A stretch of DNA of 64,000 nucleotides from CAVRTM01 sp963696105 (lineage in GTDB: Bacteria > Actinomycetota > Actinomycetes > Actinomycetales > Dermatophilaceae): assembly GCA_963696105.1 (NCBI GenBank), contig CAVOIP010000005.1, positions 1,736,001 through 1,800,000 on the forward strand. The letters are read 5' to 3'. Positions 42,237 through 51,565 of this stretch are shown here, piece after piece. The position numbers were made by a program, and so were the translations under genes. The first letter of the stretch is position 1, and the number at the start of each line of letters is the position of its first letter. A model generated the notes under the pieces. The model was not told the DNA's origin, did no database searches, and was given only the letters and a program-made list of their open reading frames with translations.

Positions 42237-43091
42237 TCAGCCGAGCGCTGCGGCGGACGACCGCCGCTTGGCTGCCCCCTTGGCCGTGAGGAAGAGGCTC
42301 AGCCCGACGTAGTAGATGAGGTAGACGGCCGAGAGCGCGATCCACACCGGATGGGGGTGGGGCACCTGCAGGAGGATCACGGCGTAGCTGGCCAGCCACA
42401 CCACGGTGAGCGCGATGTTCAGCCGCCACAGGATCTCCGTCCGCGACGGGTAGAGGAAGCGCACGGGAACGAACACGAGCGCCGCGCAGACGACCAGCAC
42501 GACGGCGACCGTGGCCGGCGCCCAGTGCAGGACGACCGCGTAGAAGGCCACGACGTTCCAGTAGCTGGGAAAGCCCAGGAAGAAGTGGTCGTCGGTCTTG
42601 GCGTCGGTGCGGCAGAACTGGTAGCTCGAGGCCAGCAGCGGCAGCGCTGCCAGCGTCATGCCCCATCCGCCGGACGGCAGGTAGCCCGCGGTCCAGAGCA
42701 GGACGACCGGGGCGAACACGTAGGTGAGGTAGTCCACGATGTCGTCCAGCCGGGCGCCGTCGAACCACGGGATGCGGTCCTTCACGCGCAGCCAGCGGGC
42801 CAGGAGGCCGTCGGTGCCGTCGACGACGAGAGCCGCGAGCCCCAGCCAGAGGGCGCGGACGACGTCGCCGTCGATGGCGGCCAGGACGATCAGCAGGGCC
42901 AGGACGGAGCCGGCGGCGGTGTAACCGTGCACGGCCCAGGCCGCGGCTCGCTGCGGGCGGGTGCCACGGCGCTCGGCGACGGCAGCCGGCGTCTCCTGGG
43001 CGAGCCGGCTCACCGGGCGACCCGGGGCAGTGGCGTGCGGGGCAGGATCATGACAGCTCCGGGATGACGTCGACGGCGGACTCTCCATCAT
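42237..43091 (-). CDS. pcs: phosphatidylcholine synthase (CDP-alcohol phosphatidyltransferase family)
   Basis: About 284 residues with some eight membrane segments. The CDP-alcohol signature region DGTDGLLARWLRVK ... DGARLDDIVDYLTY matches the Pcs branch, which condenses CDP-diacylglycerol with choline at the inner membrane. The N-terminal 45 residues are variable and the start is uncertain: two adjacent ATGs (43091, 43088) lie directly beside a CCCCCGATCGGGGG palindrome, and a later start is possible. Phosphatidylcholine is uncommon in actinomycetes. A related alcohol substrate cannot be excluded. Confidence 0.75.
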   Translation of the reverse strand: MMESPPSTSSRSCHDPAPHATAPGRPVSRLAQETPAAVAERRGTRPQRAAAWAVHGYTAAGSVLALLIVLAAIDGDVVRALWLGLAALVVDGTDGLLARWLRVKDRIPWFDGARLDDIVDYLTYVFAPVVLLWTAGYLPSGGWGMTLAALPLLASSYQFCRTDAKTDDHFFLGFPSYWNVVAFYAVVLHWAPATVAVVLVVCAALVFVPVRFLYPSRTEILWRLNIALTVVWLASYAVILLQVPHPHPVWIALSAVYLIYYVGLSLFLTAKGAAKRRSSAAALG

Positions 43092-43105
43092 CCCCCGATC
43101 GGGGG
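43092..43105. promoter_or_regulatory. 14-bp perfect palindrome at the pcs start
   Basis: CCCCCGATCGGGGG immediately precedes the ATG pair of the phosphatidylcholine synthase. It could be an operator or an mRNA hairpin that hides the ribosome site. No matching site is seen elsewhere in the window. Confidence 0.35.
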
Positions 43106-43180
43106 CCGACAGCACACCCGGAAGCCGCCCGCCACGCCGACGACCCGCAGCGGCACGGAGCGGGGCCCTGACTGCGCCCC

Positions 43181-43276
43181 GGACCGAGCCGGACCGAGCC
43201 ATCGAGCCGGCCCGAGCCGGCCCGAGCCGGACCCAGCCCCGGGCTGCAGCGCGGACCGAGCCCGGACCGCGCCCGG
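43181..43276. repeat. degenerate 10-11 bp tandem repeats
   Basis: Runs of ccggaccgag, ccgagccggc and cccggaccgcg units fill most of the gap between the pcs gene and the CaCA exchanger. Simple-sequence expansion, non-coding. Confidence 0.7.
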
Positions 43277-43284
43277 ACCGCGAC

Positions 43285-44397
43285 TCAGAGCGTGACGACC
43301 AGACCGACGGCGAAGACGAGGTAGAACCCGGCCGCCGCGGCCAGCCGGCCGGCGGTCAGCCGGCCCGCGCGCAGGACCCAGAGCAGGTAGAGCACGGAGG
43401 CCATCGTCGCGGCACCGGCCAGGACCAGGGGGGTGTCGAACTTCCAGGAGGTCAGCAGGATGCCGATGCCCGAGGGGACCGTCGCCTGGATCATCATGGC
43501 GCCGGAGATGTTGGCCAGCGCCAGCTGCAGCTTGCCCTGACGGACCCAGATGATGGCGTTCATGATCTCGGGCAGCTCGGTGGCGATCGGCGAGAGCAGG
43601 AGCGCGACCACCGCCGACGGCAGGCCGAGGGCCGGGCCGGCCCACTCCAGCTGCTGCACGAACAGCTGAGAGGCGCCGAAGATGACGACCAGCGTGATCA
43701 GCGTCTGCGCCGTGATGGCGAGGGTCGAGGGGCGTGCGCGGTACCGCTGCATCTTCAGCGGCTCCAGGCCCTCGTCGGACGCCTGCTCGCCGGTGTCGCG
43801 CATCTCGCGGACGAAGTACAGGACGTAGGCCGCGAAGAACAGCCACCCCAGCCACGGCTTGATGCTGAAGGCGACGAGGCCGAGGCCGACCTTGACGGCG
43901 AAGATGGCCAGGAACCACTGCTGGTCGCGGCCCAGCCGGCCGGTGTCCACGCCCGCGAGGTCGCTCCGGGACGTTCGGGTGGCCAGGGCCAGCGAGCCGC
44001 CGTCCGCGGCGCCGCCGTCCGCCCTTCCGCGGACGCCGCCGTCCGAGGCGCCGTACGACGCGCCGTGCGAGGCAGTCGCGGAGCCCGACCGCAGCCGGCG
44101 CCTGCGCCAGATCAGCATGGCGCCGGTGACGCCGTAGGCGATGGTGCCGACCACGAGCGGGCCGCCCATCGCGGCGCCGACGGCGATGTCGTTGCCGTGC
44201 TCCGGACTGCCGAACAGGACGGCGACGAGGGTCACGACGCTCTCGGGAAGGGCGGTGCCGGCTGCGGCGAGGACCGTGCCGACGGCGATGGGTCCGACCT
44301 GGAGGCGGACGCCGAGCCACTCGACGGCGTTGACGAACCACTCGCACGCGACGTAGATCGCGACGGCGCAGGCGAGCAGCAACAGGACGTGGTACAT
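43285..44397 (-). CDS. sodium/calcium exchanger-like (CaCA family) transporter
   Basis: About 370 residues with some ten membrane segments and the two alpha-repeats of the CaCA superfamily, GTALPESVVT (first half) and ATELPEIMNA (second half), whose Glu residues bind cation. A 50-residue hydrophilic loop (SATASHGASYGASDGG) separates the halves. It probably exchanges Ca2+ for H+ or Na+. I chose the ATG before YHVLLLLACAVAIYV, with GAGAGG 8 nt upstream. A GGGAC-N4-GTCCC palindrome begins 145 bp upstream. Confidence 0.85.
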   Translation of the reverse strand: MYHVLLLLACAVAIYVACEWFVNAVEWLGVRLQVGPIAVGTVLAAAGTALPESVVTLVAVLFGSPEHGNDIAVGAAMGGPLVVGTIAYGVTGAMLIWRRRRLRSGSATASHGASYGASDGGVRGRADGGAADGGSLALATRTSRSDLAGVDTGRLGRDQQWFLAIFAVKVGLGLVAFSIKPWLGWLFFAAYVLYFVREMRDTGEQASDEGLEPLKMQRYRARPSTLAITAQTLITLVVIFGASQLFVQQLEWAGPALGLPSAVVALLLSPIATELPEIMNAIIWVRQGKLQLALANISGAMMIQATVPSGIGILLTSWKFDTPLVLAGAATMASVLYLLWVLRAGRLTAGRLAAAAGFYLVFAVGLVVTL

Positions 44398-44541
44398 GCG
44401 GGCGGCCTCTCGGGAGGGCCGCAGGCCGGGGCGCCGCCGCGGGGCAGCCGACCTCGACCCACGGCAGCACGAAGACATCAGCTGACGGTGGGTCGAAGGT
44501 CTCGCCCACCCGTCACCGCGAGGTGTCGGGCCCGGTGACCG

Positions 44542-44555
44542 GGGACGAACGTCCC
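44542..44555. promoter_or_regulatory. DosR/DevR-like box 4
   Basis: GGGACGAACGTCCC has perfect half-sites with N4 spacing. It lies upstream of the CaCA exchanger start and after the end of the antiporter gene, so the exchanger is the only sensible target. Confidence 0.5.
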
Positions 44556-44657
44556 AGCATGTCGACCAACCGGCTCGAGAGGGCTACTCCCCTTCAACGC
44601 GCACGACCATACCGGGCGACGGCCATTCGGACGAATCGCGCCTCGGAGATGGTCAGG

Positions 44658-46160
44658 TCACGGCCAGCCAGCCAGCCGCCCGTGCTCGCTGACCTCACGC
44701 ACCCTCCGCTCCGCAGCCCGGCGGGCCTCGGCGGTGGTGACGATCAGCAGCTGGTCGCCGCGGCGCAGGGGCGTGTCCGGGGAGGGGACGAAGCCCTTGT
44801 CGTCGCGGACCACGAGCGTGACGTTCGCGCCCGCAGGCAGCCGCAGCTCGAACAGCTCGACCCCGTGCAGCTGCGAGCGCGCCCCGATCTGCACCTGCAC
44901 CAGGTCCGCGCCCATCTCCTCCAGCGGTGTGGACTCCACCTCGACGTCGACGGTGAACGCAGGCTCGGTCAGGCCGAGCCGCCGGGCGACCCACGGCAGC
45001 GTGGGCCCCTGCACGACCGTGAAGATCACCACGAGCACGAAGACGAAGTCGAAGAGCCAGGAGACCCCCGGCGTACCGGCCGTGAGGGGGACGGTGGCGA
45101 GCACGACCGGCACCGCACCACGCAGCCCGGCCCACGACATGAACGCCTGCTCCCGCCACGGCACCCGGAACGGGGTCATCGACACGATCACCGAGGCGGG
45201 GCGGGCGAGCAGCAGCAGCACCAGGCCGACGCCGAGGGCCGGAGCGACGTATGACGTGAGGTTGGCCGGGCTGGCGAGCAGCCCCAACAGCACGAACAGC
45301 CCGATCTGGGCCAGCCAGCCGAGGGCCTGGGCGAACGACCGGAAGGCCGGGCGGTGCGGCAGCCGCATGTTGCCCAGCACCAGCGCTGCCAGGTACGTCG
45401 CGATGAACCCGCTGGTGTGCGCAAGGGACGCGACGGCGTACGCGAGGACGGTCAGGGCGACGACGCCGATGGAGAACAGTGCGGACGAGGCCGACGCCAC
45501 CAGCCGGAGCACGCGGCCGCCGCCGTAGCCGATGGCCAGGCCGATCGCGGACCCCCCGGCCAGCTCGAGCACGGCGATCAACACCAGCGCCCACCACGGG
45601 TGGCTCTCCGCGCCGCGGACCGACTGCTCGGCGAGGGTGACCACGAGGAGCACCACGGGCGCGTCGTTGAAGCCTGACTCCGCCTCGAGCATCCCCGTCA
45701 CCCGGCGGGGGAGCGGGACCCGGCGCAGCACCGAGAACACCGCGGCGGCGTCGGTCGAGGAGAGCACCGCGCCGACGAGCAGCGCGTTGGTCCAGCTGAC
45801 GTGCAGCAGGAGGTGCGCCGCCACGCTGACCACCCCGACCGACACCAGCACGCCGAAGGTCGACAGGACCGCTGCCGGCGCCACCGACTCCCGGATGTCG
45901 GACCACGAGGTGGTCAGGCCGCCCTCGGACAGGATCAGGACGAGGGCGCTGTAGCCGAGGACCTGGGTGAGCGTGGTCGACTCGAAGTCGATGCCGAGGC
46001 CGGCCTCGCCGATGGCGATCCCGATGGCGAGGTAGAGCAGCAGCGAGGGCAACCCGGAGCGGGCCGCGAGCCGGACCGCGGCCACGGAGACCAGCAGCAC
46101 GAACGCCCCCAGCGCCAGGGCCGGGTTGAGGTCGTCGAGCGTGAACTCCTGCACCAGCAT
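44658..46160 (-). CDS. K+/H+ (CPA1-type) antiporter with RCK_C/TrkA-C domain
   Basis: A 500-residue transporter: about 12 membrane segments with LSSTDAAAVFSVL and ESGFNDAPVVLLV, the CPA1 ion-binding blocks, and a C-terminal TrkA-C-like domain (VELFELRLPAGANVTLVVRD ... TPLRRGDQLLIV) that senses ligand or nucleotide. It resembles NhaP2/CvrA potassium/proton antiporters. Start: ATG before LVQEFTLDDLNP; a GTG 6 nt earlier is the alternative. It is divergent from the penicillin-acylase-like gene. Confidence 0.9.
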   Translation of the reverse strand: MLVQEFTLDDLNPALALGAFVLLVSVAAVRLAARSGLPSLLLYLAIGIAIGEAGLGIDFESTTLTQVLGYSALVLILSEGGLTTSWSDIRESVAPAAVLSTFGVLVSVGVVSVAAHLLLHVSWTNALLVGAVLSSTDAAAVFSVLRRVPLPRRVTGMLEAESGFNDAPVVLLVVTLAEQSVRGAESHPWWALVLIAVLELAGGSAIGLAIGYGGGRVLRLVASASSALFSIGVVALTVLAYAVASLAHTSGFIATYLAALVLGNMRLPHRPAFRSFAQALGWLAQIGLFVLLGLLASPANLTSYVAPALGVGLVLLLLARPASVIVSMTPFRVPWREQAFMSWAGLRGAVPVVLATVPLTAGTPGVSWLFDFVFVLVVIFTVVQGPTLPWVARRLGLTEPAFTVDVEVESTPLEEMGADLVQVQIGARSQLHGVELFELRLPAGANVTLVVRDDKGFVPSPDTPLRRGDQLLIVTTAEARRAAERRVREVSEHGRLAGWP

Positions 46161-46263
46161 GGACACGCGGTCCGCGCTCCCTCCTGCGACAAGGCCGACG
46201 TGGCACGGGCCGGTGCGCCGTGCTCTGGTCACCCGCCTCCACGGCCGGTGACGTGTGGTGACC

Positions 46264-46269
46264 TAGTCT
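46264..46269 (+). promoter_or_regulatory. -10 element of a leaderless promoter (penicillin acylase family gene)
   Basis: TAGTCT ends 6 nt before the GTG start and no RBS is seen. Confidence 0.55.
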
Positions 46270-46275
46270 CGCAGG

Positions 46276-48855
46276 GTGTCCCGCGTGAGAACTGCCCGCC
46301 GTATCGCTGTGTCCCTGACCGCCCTCGTGGTCGTCGTCGCCGTCATCGTCGCGGTGGTCGGGGTCGGGCTCGTTCGCCGCTCGTTCCCCCGCACCTCGGG
46401 CACGCTGGACGTGCGTGGGCTCTCGGCGCCGGTGGACGTGCTGCGCGACAAGCAGGGCGTGCCGCAGATCTACGCCGACAACGCCCAGGACCTCTTCCGC
46501 GCCCAGGGCTACGTCGCCGCCCAGGACCGGTTCTTCGAGATGGACCTGCGCCGGCACATCACCGCGGGCCGGCTCTCCGAGATGGTCGGCGCCGGCGGGC
46601 TGGAGACCGACAAGGTGATCCGCACCATGGGGTGGCGCCGGGTCGCCGAGGCCGAGCTGCCGCACCTGTCCCCCGCGACGCGGCAGTACCTCCAGGCCTA
46701 CGCCGACGGGGTCAACGCCTACATCAACGCGATGGGCTCCCCGTCCAGGATGGCCTTCGAGTACGTCGTGCTGGGCCAGCAGGTGCCGAACTACCGGGTC
46801 GAGCAGTGGACGCCGGTGGACTCCCTGTCCTGGCTCAAGGCGATGGCCTGGGACCTGCGCGGCAACTACGACAACGAGCTGGCCCGCGCCCGCCTCGCCG
46901 GGACGCTCAGCCCCCAGCGACTGGCCGAGATCTTCCCGCCCTACCCGTATGGCGCGCACCAGCCGATCCTGTCCACGCGGGACTGGAAGCCGGGGAAGGC
47001 CAAGGCCGGGGCCACGCAGGCGGCGTCCGCCATGCCGGACTACCTGCGCGCCAAGAACGTCCGCGCGGTCTACTCGGAGGTCTCGCGCTCGCTGGCCGCC
47101 GTACCGGTGATGCTCGGGCGCGGGGACGGCATCGGCTCCAACTCCTGGGTGGTCTCCGGCAGCCGGACCAGCACGGGCAAGCCGCTGCTGGCCAACGACC
47201 CACACCTCGGCACCGGCATCCCCGGCATCTGGTACCAGACCGGGCTGCACTGCCGCACGGTCAGCGCCCAGTGCCCGTTCGACGTCTCGGGGTTCTCGTT
47301 CTCGGGCCTGCCCGGCGTGGTCATCGGGCACAACCAGCGGGTTGCCTGGGGCTTCACCAACCTGGGTCCGGACGTCAGCGACTTCTACCTGGAGAAGGTC
47401 CGCGCGACCAGCTACCTGCGCGACGGCCGCTACGTCCCGTTGCACGAGCGGTCCGAGACGATCCACGTGGCCGGTGGCAAGGACGTGCAGATCAGGGTCC
47501 GCACGACCGTGCACGGGCCGATCCTGTCCGACGTGGTGCCCAACGTGGCCCGGGCCGGCGACACCGCGCCGGTCGAGGGCAAGCCCCACGGCGGCGGGTA
47601 CGACGTGTCGCTCGCCTGGACCGGGCTGCGCCCCGGTCGCACGGCCGACGCGATCTTCGCCCTCGACACCGCCCAGACCTTCCCGCAGTTCCAGGCGGCG
47701 GCGCGCGACTTCGCCGTGCCGGCGCAGAACCTCGTCTACGCCGACGTCGACGGGCACATCGGCTACCAGGCGCCCGGGCAGATCCCCGTCCGGGCCTCCT
47801 CCACCTCCGGCGCCCCGCCCGGCTACTGGCCCGCGCCCGGCTGGAAGTCCAGGTACGACTGGAAGGGCTACGTCCCCTTCTCCCAGATGCCCACGACGTA
47901 CGACCCGCCGGAGGGTTTCATCGTCGCGGCCAACCAGGCCGTGAGCGCCAGCACCGCGCCGTTCCTCACCACCGAGTGGGACTACGGCTTCCGCAGCCAG
48001 CGCATCCGCGACCTTCTCGAGGCGACGCCCAAGGTGACGCCCGAGCGGATGTCGCAGATCCAGATGGACAACCGCAACGGCTTCGCCCCGACCCTGGTCA
48101 AGGAGCTGCTGCGGATCAAGACCGACCCCTACACCCAGGACGCCCAGAAGCTGCTGCGCACGTGGAACTTCACCGAGCCGACCGGCCAGTCCGACCAGGC
48201 GGCCGCGGCGGCGTACTACAACGCGGTCTGGTCCAAGCTGCTGGACCTCACGTTCAACGACGACCTGACCGGTGACATCCAGGCGGACGGTGGCGGGCGG
48301 TGGATGGAGGCCGTCGCCCTGCTGCTGAAGAAGCCGAACGACCCCTGGTGGGACAACAAGCAGACCCCCGGCGTGATCGAGGGCCGCGACGAGATCCTGC
48401 GCCAGGCGATGGTCGAGGCGCGCCGTGACCTGACCAAGCGGCTGGGCAAGAACCCCGGGACCTGGCAGTGGGGCAACCTGCACCGGTTGACGCTGCAACA
48501 CAAGGTGCTCGGGGGCGACGACGTGCCCGGCGTGGTCCGCAGCCTGTTCAACCGCGGCCCGTGGGACATGCCCGGGGGCTCCTCGATCGTCAACGCCAAC
48601 GGGTACGACGCGAGCCAGGGGTTCGCGGTGAACTGGGCGCCGTCGATGCGCATGGTGGTGGACCTCGGCAACCTCGACCGGTCGCGGTGGGTCAACCAGA
48701 CCGGTGCCTCCGGGCACCCGTTCTCCTCCCACTACGACGACCAGGTCGGCGCCTGGATCGAGGGCGAGACCTACCCGTGGCCCTCGACGGAGAAGGCGGT
48801 CCGGGCGGCCGACCCCGAGACGCTGCGGCTGCTCCCGGACCGCTCCGACAGCTGA
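46276..48855 (+). CDS. penicillin acylase family (Ntn) amidohydrolase
   Basis: An 859-residue precursor. The N-terminal hydrophobic segment ALVVVVAVIVAVVGVGLV acts as signal or anchor. The alpha-subunit part (about 45-250) includes VPQIYADNAQDLFRAQGYV. The autocleavage site is GIGSNSWVV, with Ser288 as the new N-terminal nucleophile of the beta subunit, followed by GKPLLANDPHL. The family cleaves amide bonds of beta-lactams, acyl-homoserine lactones or acylated peptides outside the membrane; the substrate is not readable. It probably has a leaderless GTG start. Confidence 0.9.
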   Translation: MSRVRTARRIAVSLTALVVVVAVIVAVVGVGLVRRSFPRTSGTLDVRGLSAPVDVLRDKQGVPQIYADNAQDLFRAQGYVAAQDRFFEMDLRRHITAGRLSEMVGAGGLETDKVIRTMGWRRVAEAELPHLSPATRQYLQAYADGVNAYINAMGSPSRMAFEYVVLGQQVPNYRVEQWTPVDSLSWLKAMAWDLRGNYDNELARARLAGTLSPQRLAEIFPPYPYGAHQPILSTRDWKPGKAKAGATQAASAMPDYLRAKNVRAVYSEVSRSLAAVPVMLGRGDGIGSNSWVVSGSRTSTGKPLLANDPHLGTGIPGIWYQTGLHCRTVSAQCPFDVSGFSFSGLPGVVIGHNQRVAWGFTNLGPDVSDFYLEKVRATSYLRDGRYVPLHERSETIHVAGGKDVQIRVRTTVHGPILSDVVPNVARAGDTAPVEGKPHGGGYDVSLAWTGLRPGRTADAIFALDTAQTFPQFQAAARDFAVPAQNLVYADVDGHIGYQAPGQIPVRASSTSGAPPGYWPAPGWKSRYDWKGYVPFSQMPTTYDPPEGFIVAANQAVSASTAPFLTTEWDYGFRSQRIRDLLEATPKVTPERMSQIQMDNRNGFAPTLVKELLRIKTDPYTQDAQKLLRTWNFTEPTGQSDQAAAAAYYNAVWSKLLDLTFNDDLTGDIQADGGGRWMEAVALLLKKPNDPWWDNKQTPGVIEGRDEILRQAMVEARRDLTKRLGKNPGTWQWGNLHRLTLQHKVLGGDDVPGVVRSLFNRGPWDMPGGSSIVNANGYDASQGFAVNWAPSMRMVVDLGNLDRSRWVNQTGASGHPFSSHYDDQVGAWIEGETYPWPSTEKAVRAADPETLRLLPDRSDS

Positions 48856-48895
48856 CGGGGGAGCCGGGCCCGGGCCCAGCGGCGCACCGGCGCGC

Positions 48896-49498
48896 TCAGC
48901 GCGCGGTGCGTGCCGGGCCCTCGGCGGCCAGGGGCAGGCGGACGAGGCCGCGGCCCGGTGTGACGACCGCGTCCACCCGCACGTCGTGGGCCTCGCCCGG
49001 CAGCGGCCCGGGCACCAGCTCGTCGTCCCCGACCACCGCCACCACCGGGACGCCGGCGCCGCGACGTCGCAGCGCCCGGTCGTAGCTGCCGCCGCCCTGG
49101 CCCAGCCGCAGGCCGGAGGCGTCCACGGCGAGTGCGGGGGCGACCACCAGGGCCGCGTCGGCGATGGCCGCCCGGCCGATCGCCGGGCCGGTGGTCCCAT
49201 CCGGATGCAGCACGCACCAGTCCAGGTCCTTGTCGTGCAGCAGCACCGGCACCAGGACCGGCACCCCGCGCGCGTGAAGACCCTCGGCCAGGGCCTCGGT
49301 CGGCGGCTCCGAGGGCAGGGACCGGTAGATCGCCACGGGCGCGTTCCCCGAGAGGGCGCCGGCGAAGCCGGTCAGGACGTGCGCCGCGATGGCCGCGGCG
49401 TCCGCCGTCCGGTCGCGCGAGGACGCAGCGGTGCGGCGCGCGGCCCGCACGACCCGTCGTACGGCTGGCTTGTCCGTGGCGGCAGCGGCGTCGGTCAT
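48896..49498 (-). CDS. 5-formyltetrahydrofolate cyclo-ligase
   Basis: A 200-residue enzyme that converts 5-formyl-THF to 5,10-methenyl-THF with ATP. The signature GQGGGSYDRAL (133-143) is the ATP/Mg-binding loop; an Arg-rich N-terminal helix and YRSLPSEPPTEAL also fit. It is convergent with the acylase gene and divergent from the diguanylate cyclase, the usual neighbourhood next to galU in actinomycetes. Confidence 0.9.
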   Translation of the reverse strand: MTDAAAATDKPAVRRVVRAARRTAASSRDRTADAAAIAAHVLTGFAGALSGNAPVAIYRSLPSEPPTEALAEGLHARGVPVLVPVLLHDKDLDWCVLHPDGTTGPAIGRAAIADAALVVAPALAVDASGLRLGQGGGSYDRALRRRGAGVPVVAVVGDDELVPGPLPGEAHDVRVDAVVTPGRGLVRLPLAAEGPARTAR

Positions 49499-49591
49499 GT
49501 CGCGATTGTGCGTCACCGCAGAGTCCTGTCGGGAGCGGTGGGGGCGGCATGCCACGATGGCGCTTCGCGTGTCAGGGGAGGTCGAGCTGTC

Positions 49592-51556
49592 GTGTCGGTG
49601 CGCAACCGTCTGGCGCTGGTCCTTGCCGTCGTCCTGCTGCCCCTGCTCCTCGGCGCCGGCCTGGTCGTCGCCGTCGTGGTGCCCGCGCAGCTGCGGACCG
49701 AGGCCTCCGAGCGGCTGGATGTCGCCGCCGCGGCGGTCTCGGCGATGCAGGCGCAGTCCTGCGTCGCGGCGGGCGATGCCGCCCGGGTGATGGCGCTCGC
49801 GGTCGTCGCCGGTGAGCCGGCCGACTCCGCGCTGCGGTCGGGGCTCGAGCGCCTGCACGGCTATGGCTGGGTCCTGCGCGGCGACACCGTCCTCGCCCGG
49901 TCCGCCGCGACCCCCGACGGGGTGCCGGCCACACTGACAACCGCGGCCCGCTGCTCCACCGGCTCGCTCGCCGCCCCCGACCCCGCCCGGGTGACCAAGG
50001 CCGCGCCCGCGCTGGCCGACTCGGTCACGGTCACGACCCCGGCAGGCACCGTGACCGCGGTCGCCGGGGTCCTCGTGGACCGGGCCGCGCTGGCCGGCTG
50101 GGACGCGGCCCGCAGCCCGGGCGGCGACTCCGACGTGGCGGCGGCCTGCCCCGACGGCACGGCCGTGTCCACCGCCTCCGGCGCCCGGGACCGGGCCCTC
50201 ACCGCCGCGGCCCGCTCGGTGGTGGCCGGGCACGCCGGCGTCGTACCGGACAGCGTGGTGCGGACCGGGCCGGCGGGCCGGGGGCATCCGTGCACCGTGC
50301 TCGCCGCCGGCCCGGCGGCCTCCTCGGCGGCCAGCTCGTGGCTGACCTGGGCCGTCCTCGGGATCTCCCTGGTGCTCGGTGCGGTGCTCGTCGCGTGGCT
50401 CTCACGCCAGCTCACGCTGCCGGTCCTGGCGGTCACCGGCGCGGCCGAGCGCGCCGCCCACGGCGACCTCGCGGTGCGGCTGCCCGCGGGCCGCCGGGAC
50501 GAGGTCGGCCGCCTGGCCGACAGCTTCAACCACATGGCGGAGCAGCTCGACGGGCGGATGCGCGACCTGCAGCACAGCCGCGACCTGCTGGCGGACAACG
50601 TCCGCCGCCTCGGCGACGCCCTGCAACGCACGCACGACCTCGACGGCCTGCTGGCCACCGTCGCGGCGATCTCGGCCTCGACCACCGAGAGCAGCCGGGC
50701 GACGGTGTGGCTGCTGGAGGGGCAGAGCCTGGTCGCGCGGGTCGCCTGGCCGGTGGAGTCCGCGCGCGGCGGTCCCCGTCGGGTGTCCCGGGTCGACACG
50801 CTGCCCGGGCTCGTGTCCGGCGACGGCGTGCCGCGACGGATCGAGGGCGGGGACGTGGCGGCCCGTCTCGGCGGCCCGGCGCTCGCGTCCCCCTTGCAGC
50901 GGGGCGACTCGGTGCTCGGCGCGGTCGTGGTCGAGCGTTCGCCGGGCAGCCCCGCCTACACCGACGCGGACAGCGAGCTCCTGCTGTCGGTCACCGGCCC
51001 GGCGGGCGTCGCCATGGACAACGCCCTGCTGCACCGCCAGGCCCAGCGGTCCGCCGTCACCGACCCGCTCACCGGCGTGGGCAACCTGCGGATGCTCACC
51101 ACGACCCTGGCCCGCGAGGTGGAGCGGGCGCGGCACTTCGGGCGCAGCGCGGCGCTGCTGGTCATCGACATCGACCACTTCCGCGAGATCAACGAACGCC
51201 ACGGGCACACCGCCGGGGACGCCATCCTGGCCGCGGTCGCCGCCCGCATCGTGAGCAGCGTCCGGGGGGTGGACCGGGTCGCCCGCTACGGCGGTGAGGA
51301 GTTCGCGGTCGTGGCTCCGGAGCTGGACCCCGAGCAGGCCTACGCGATGGCGCTGAGCGTGTGGAGCGCCGTCCGGGACGCGCCGTTCGAGGCCGACGGC
51401 GCCATGGTGAAGGTCCACGTCAGCGTCGGCGTCGCGTCCTGGCCGCGCCAGGCGACGACCTCGACCGAGCTGCTGCGCGCGGCGGATGCGGCCGTGACCC
51501 AGGCCAAGGCCCGCGGACGCGACCATGTGCGGGCGGCGCCGGACCTGTCGGGCTAG
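49592..51556 (+). CDS. membrane diguanylate cyclase with HAMP, GAF-like and GGDEF domains
   Basis: A 654-residue protein. TM1 is LALVLAVVLLPLLLGAGLVV, followed by an extracytoplasmic sensor of about 220 residues, TM2 (TWAVLGISLVLGAVLVAWL), HAMP, a GAF-like domain (about 345-480) and GGDEF. The active site is GGEEF (568-572), and an RGVD inhibitory site (559-562) lies five residues before it, so it should make c-di-GMP and be product-inhibited. The GTG start has AGGGGAGG 10 nt upstream. The galU gene follows 9 nt later, with its -10 overlapping this stop codon. Confidence 0.88.
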   Translation: MSVRNRLALVLAVVLLPLLLGAGLVVAVVVPAQLRTEASERLDVAAAAVSAMQAQSCVAAGDAARVMALAVVAGEPADSALRSGLERLHGYGWVLRGDTVLARSAATPDGVPATLTTAARCSTGSLAAPDPARVTKAAPALADSVTVTTPAGTVTAVAGVLVDRAALAGWDAARSPGGDSDVAAACPDGTAVSTASGARDRALTAAARSVVAGHAGVVPDSVVRTGPAGRGHPCTVLAAGPAASSAASSWLTWAVLGISLVLGAVLVAWLSRQLTLPVLAVTGAAERAAHGDLAVRLPAGRRDEVGRLADSFNHMAEQLDGRMRDLQHSRDLLADNVRRLGDALQRTHDLDGLLATVAAISASTTESSRATVWLLEGQSLVARVAWPVESARGGPRRVSRVDTLPGLVSGDGVPRRIEGGDVAARLGGPALASPLQRGDSVLGAVVVERSPGSPAYTDADSELLLSVTGPAGVAMDNALLHRQAQRSAVTDPLTGVGNLRMLTTTLAREVERARHFGRSAALLVIDIDHFREINERHGHTAGDAILAAVAARIVSSVRGVDRVARYGGEEFAVVAPELDPEQAYAMALSVWSAVRDAPFEADGAMVKVHVSVGVASWPRQATTSTELLRAADAAVTQAKARGRDHVRAAPDLSG

Positions 51557-51559
51557 GGT
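51554..51559 (+). promoter_or_regulatory. -10 element of a leaderless promoter (galU)
   Basis: TAGGGT, whose first three bases are the stop codon of the cyclase gene, ends 6 nt before the galU ATG. No RBS is present. Confidence 0.6.
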
Positions 51560-51565
51560 CTGGGC

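Noticed and set aside
44695..49200. A minus-strand frame of about 1500 codons across the antiporter, penicillin acylase and cyclo-ligase region
   Set aside because: It crosses three well-supported genes and shows only shadow composition.
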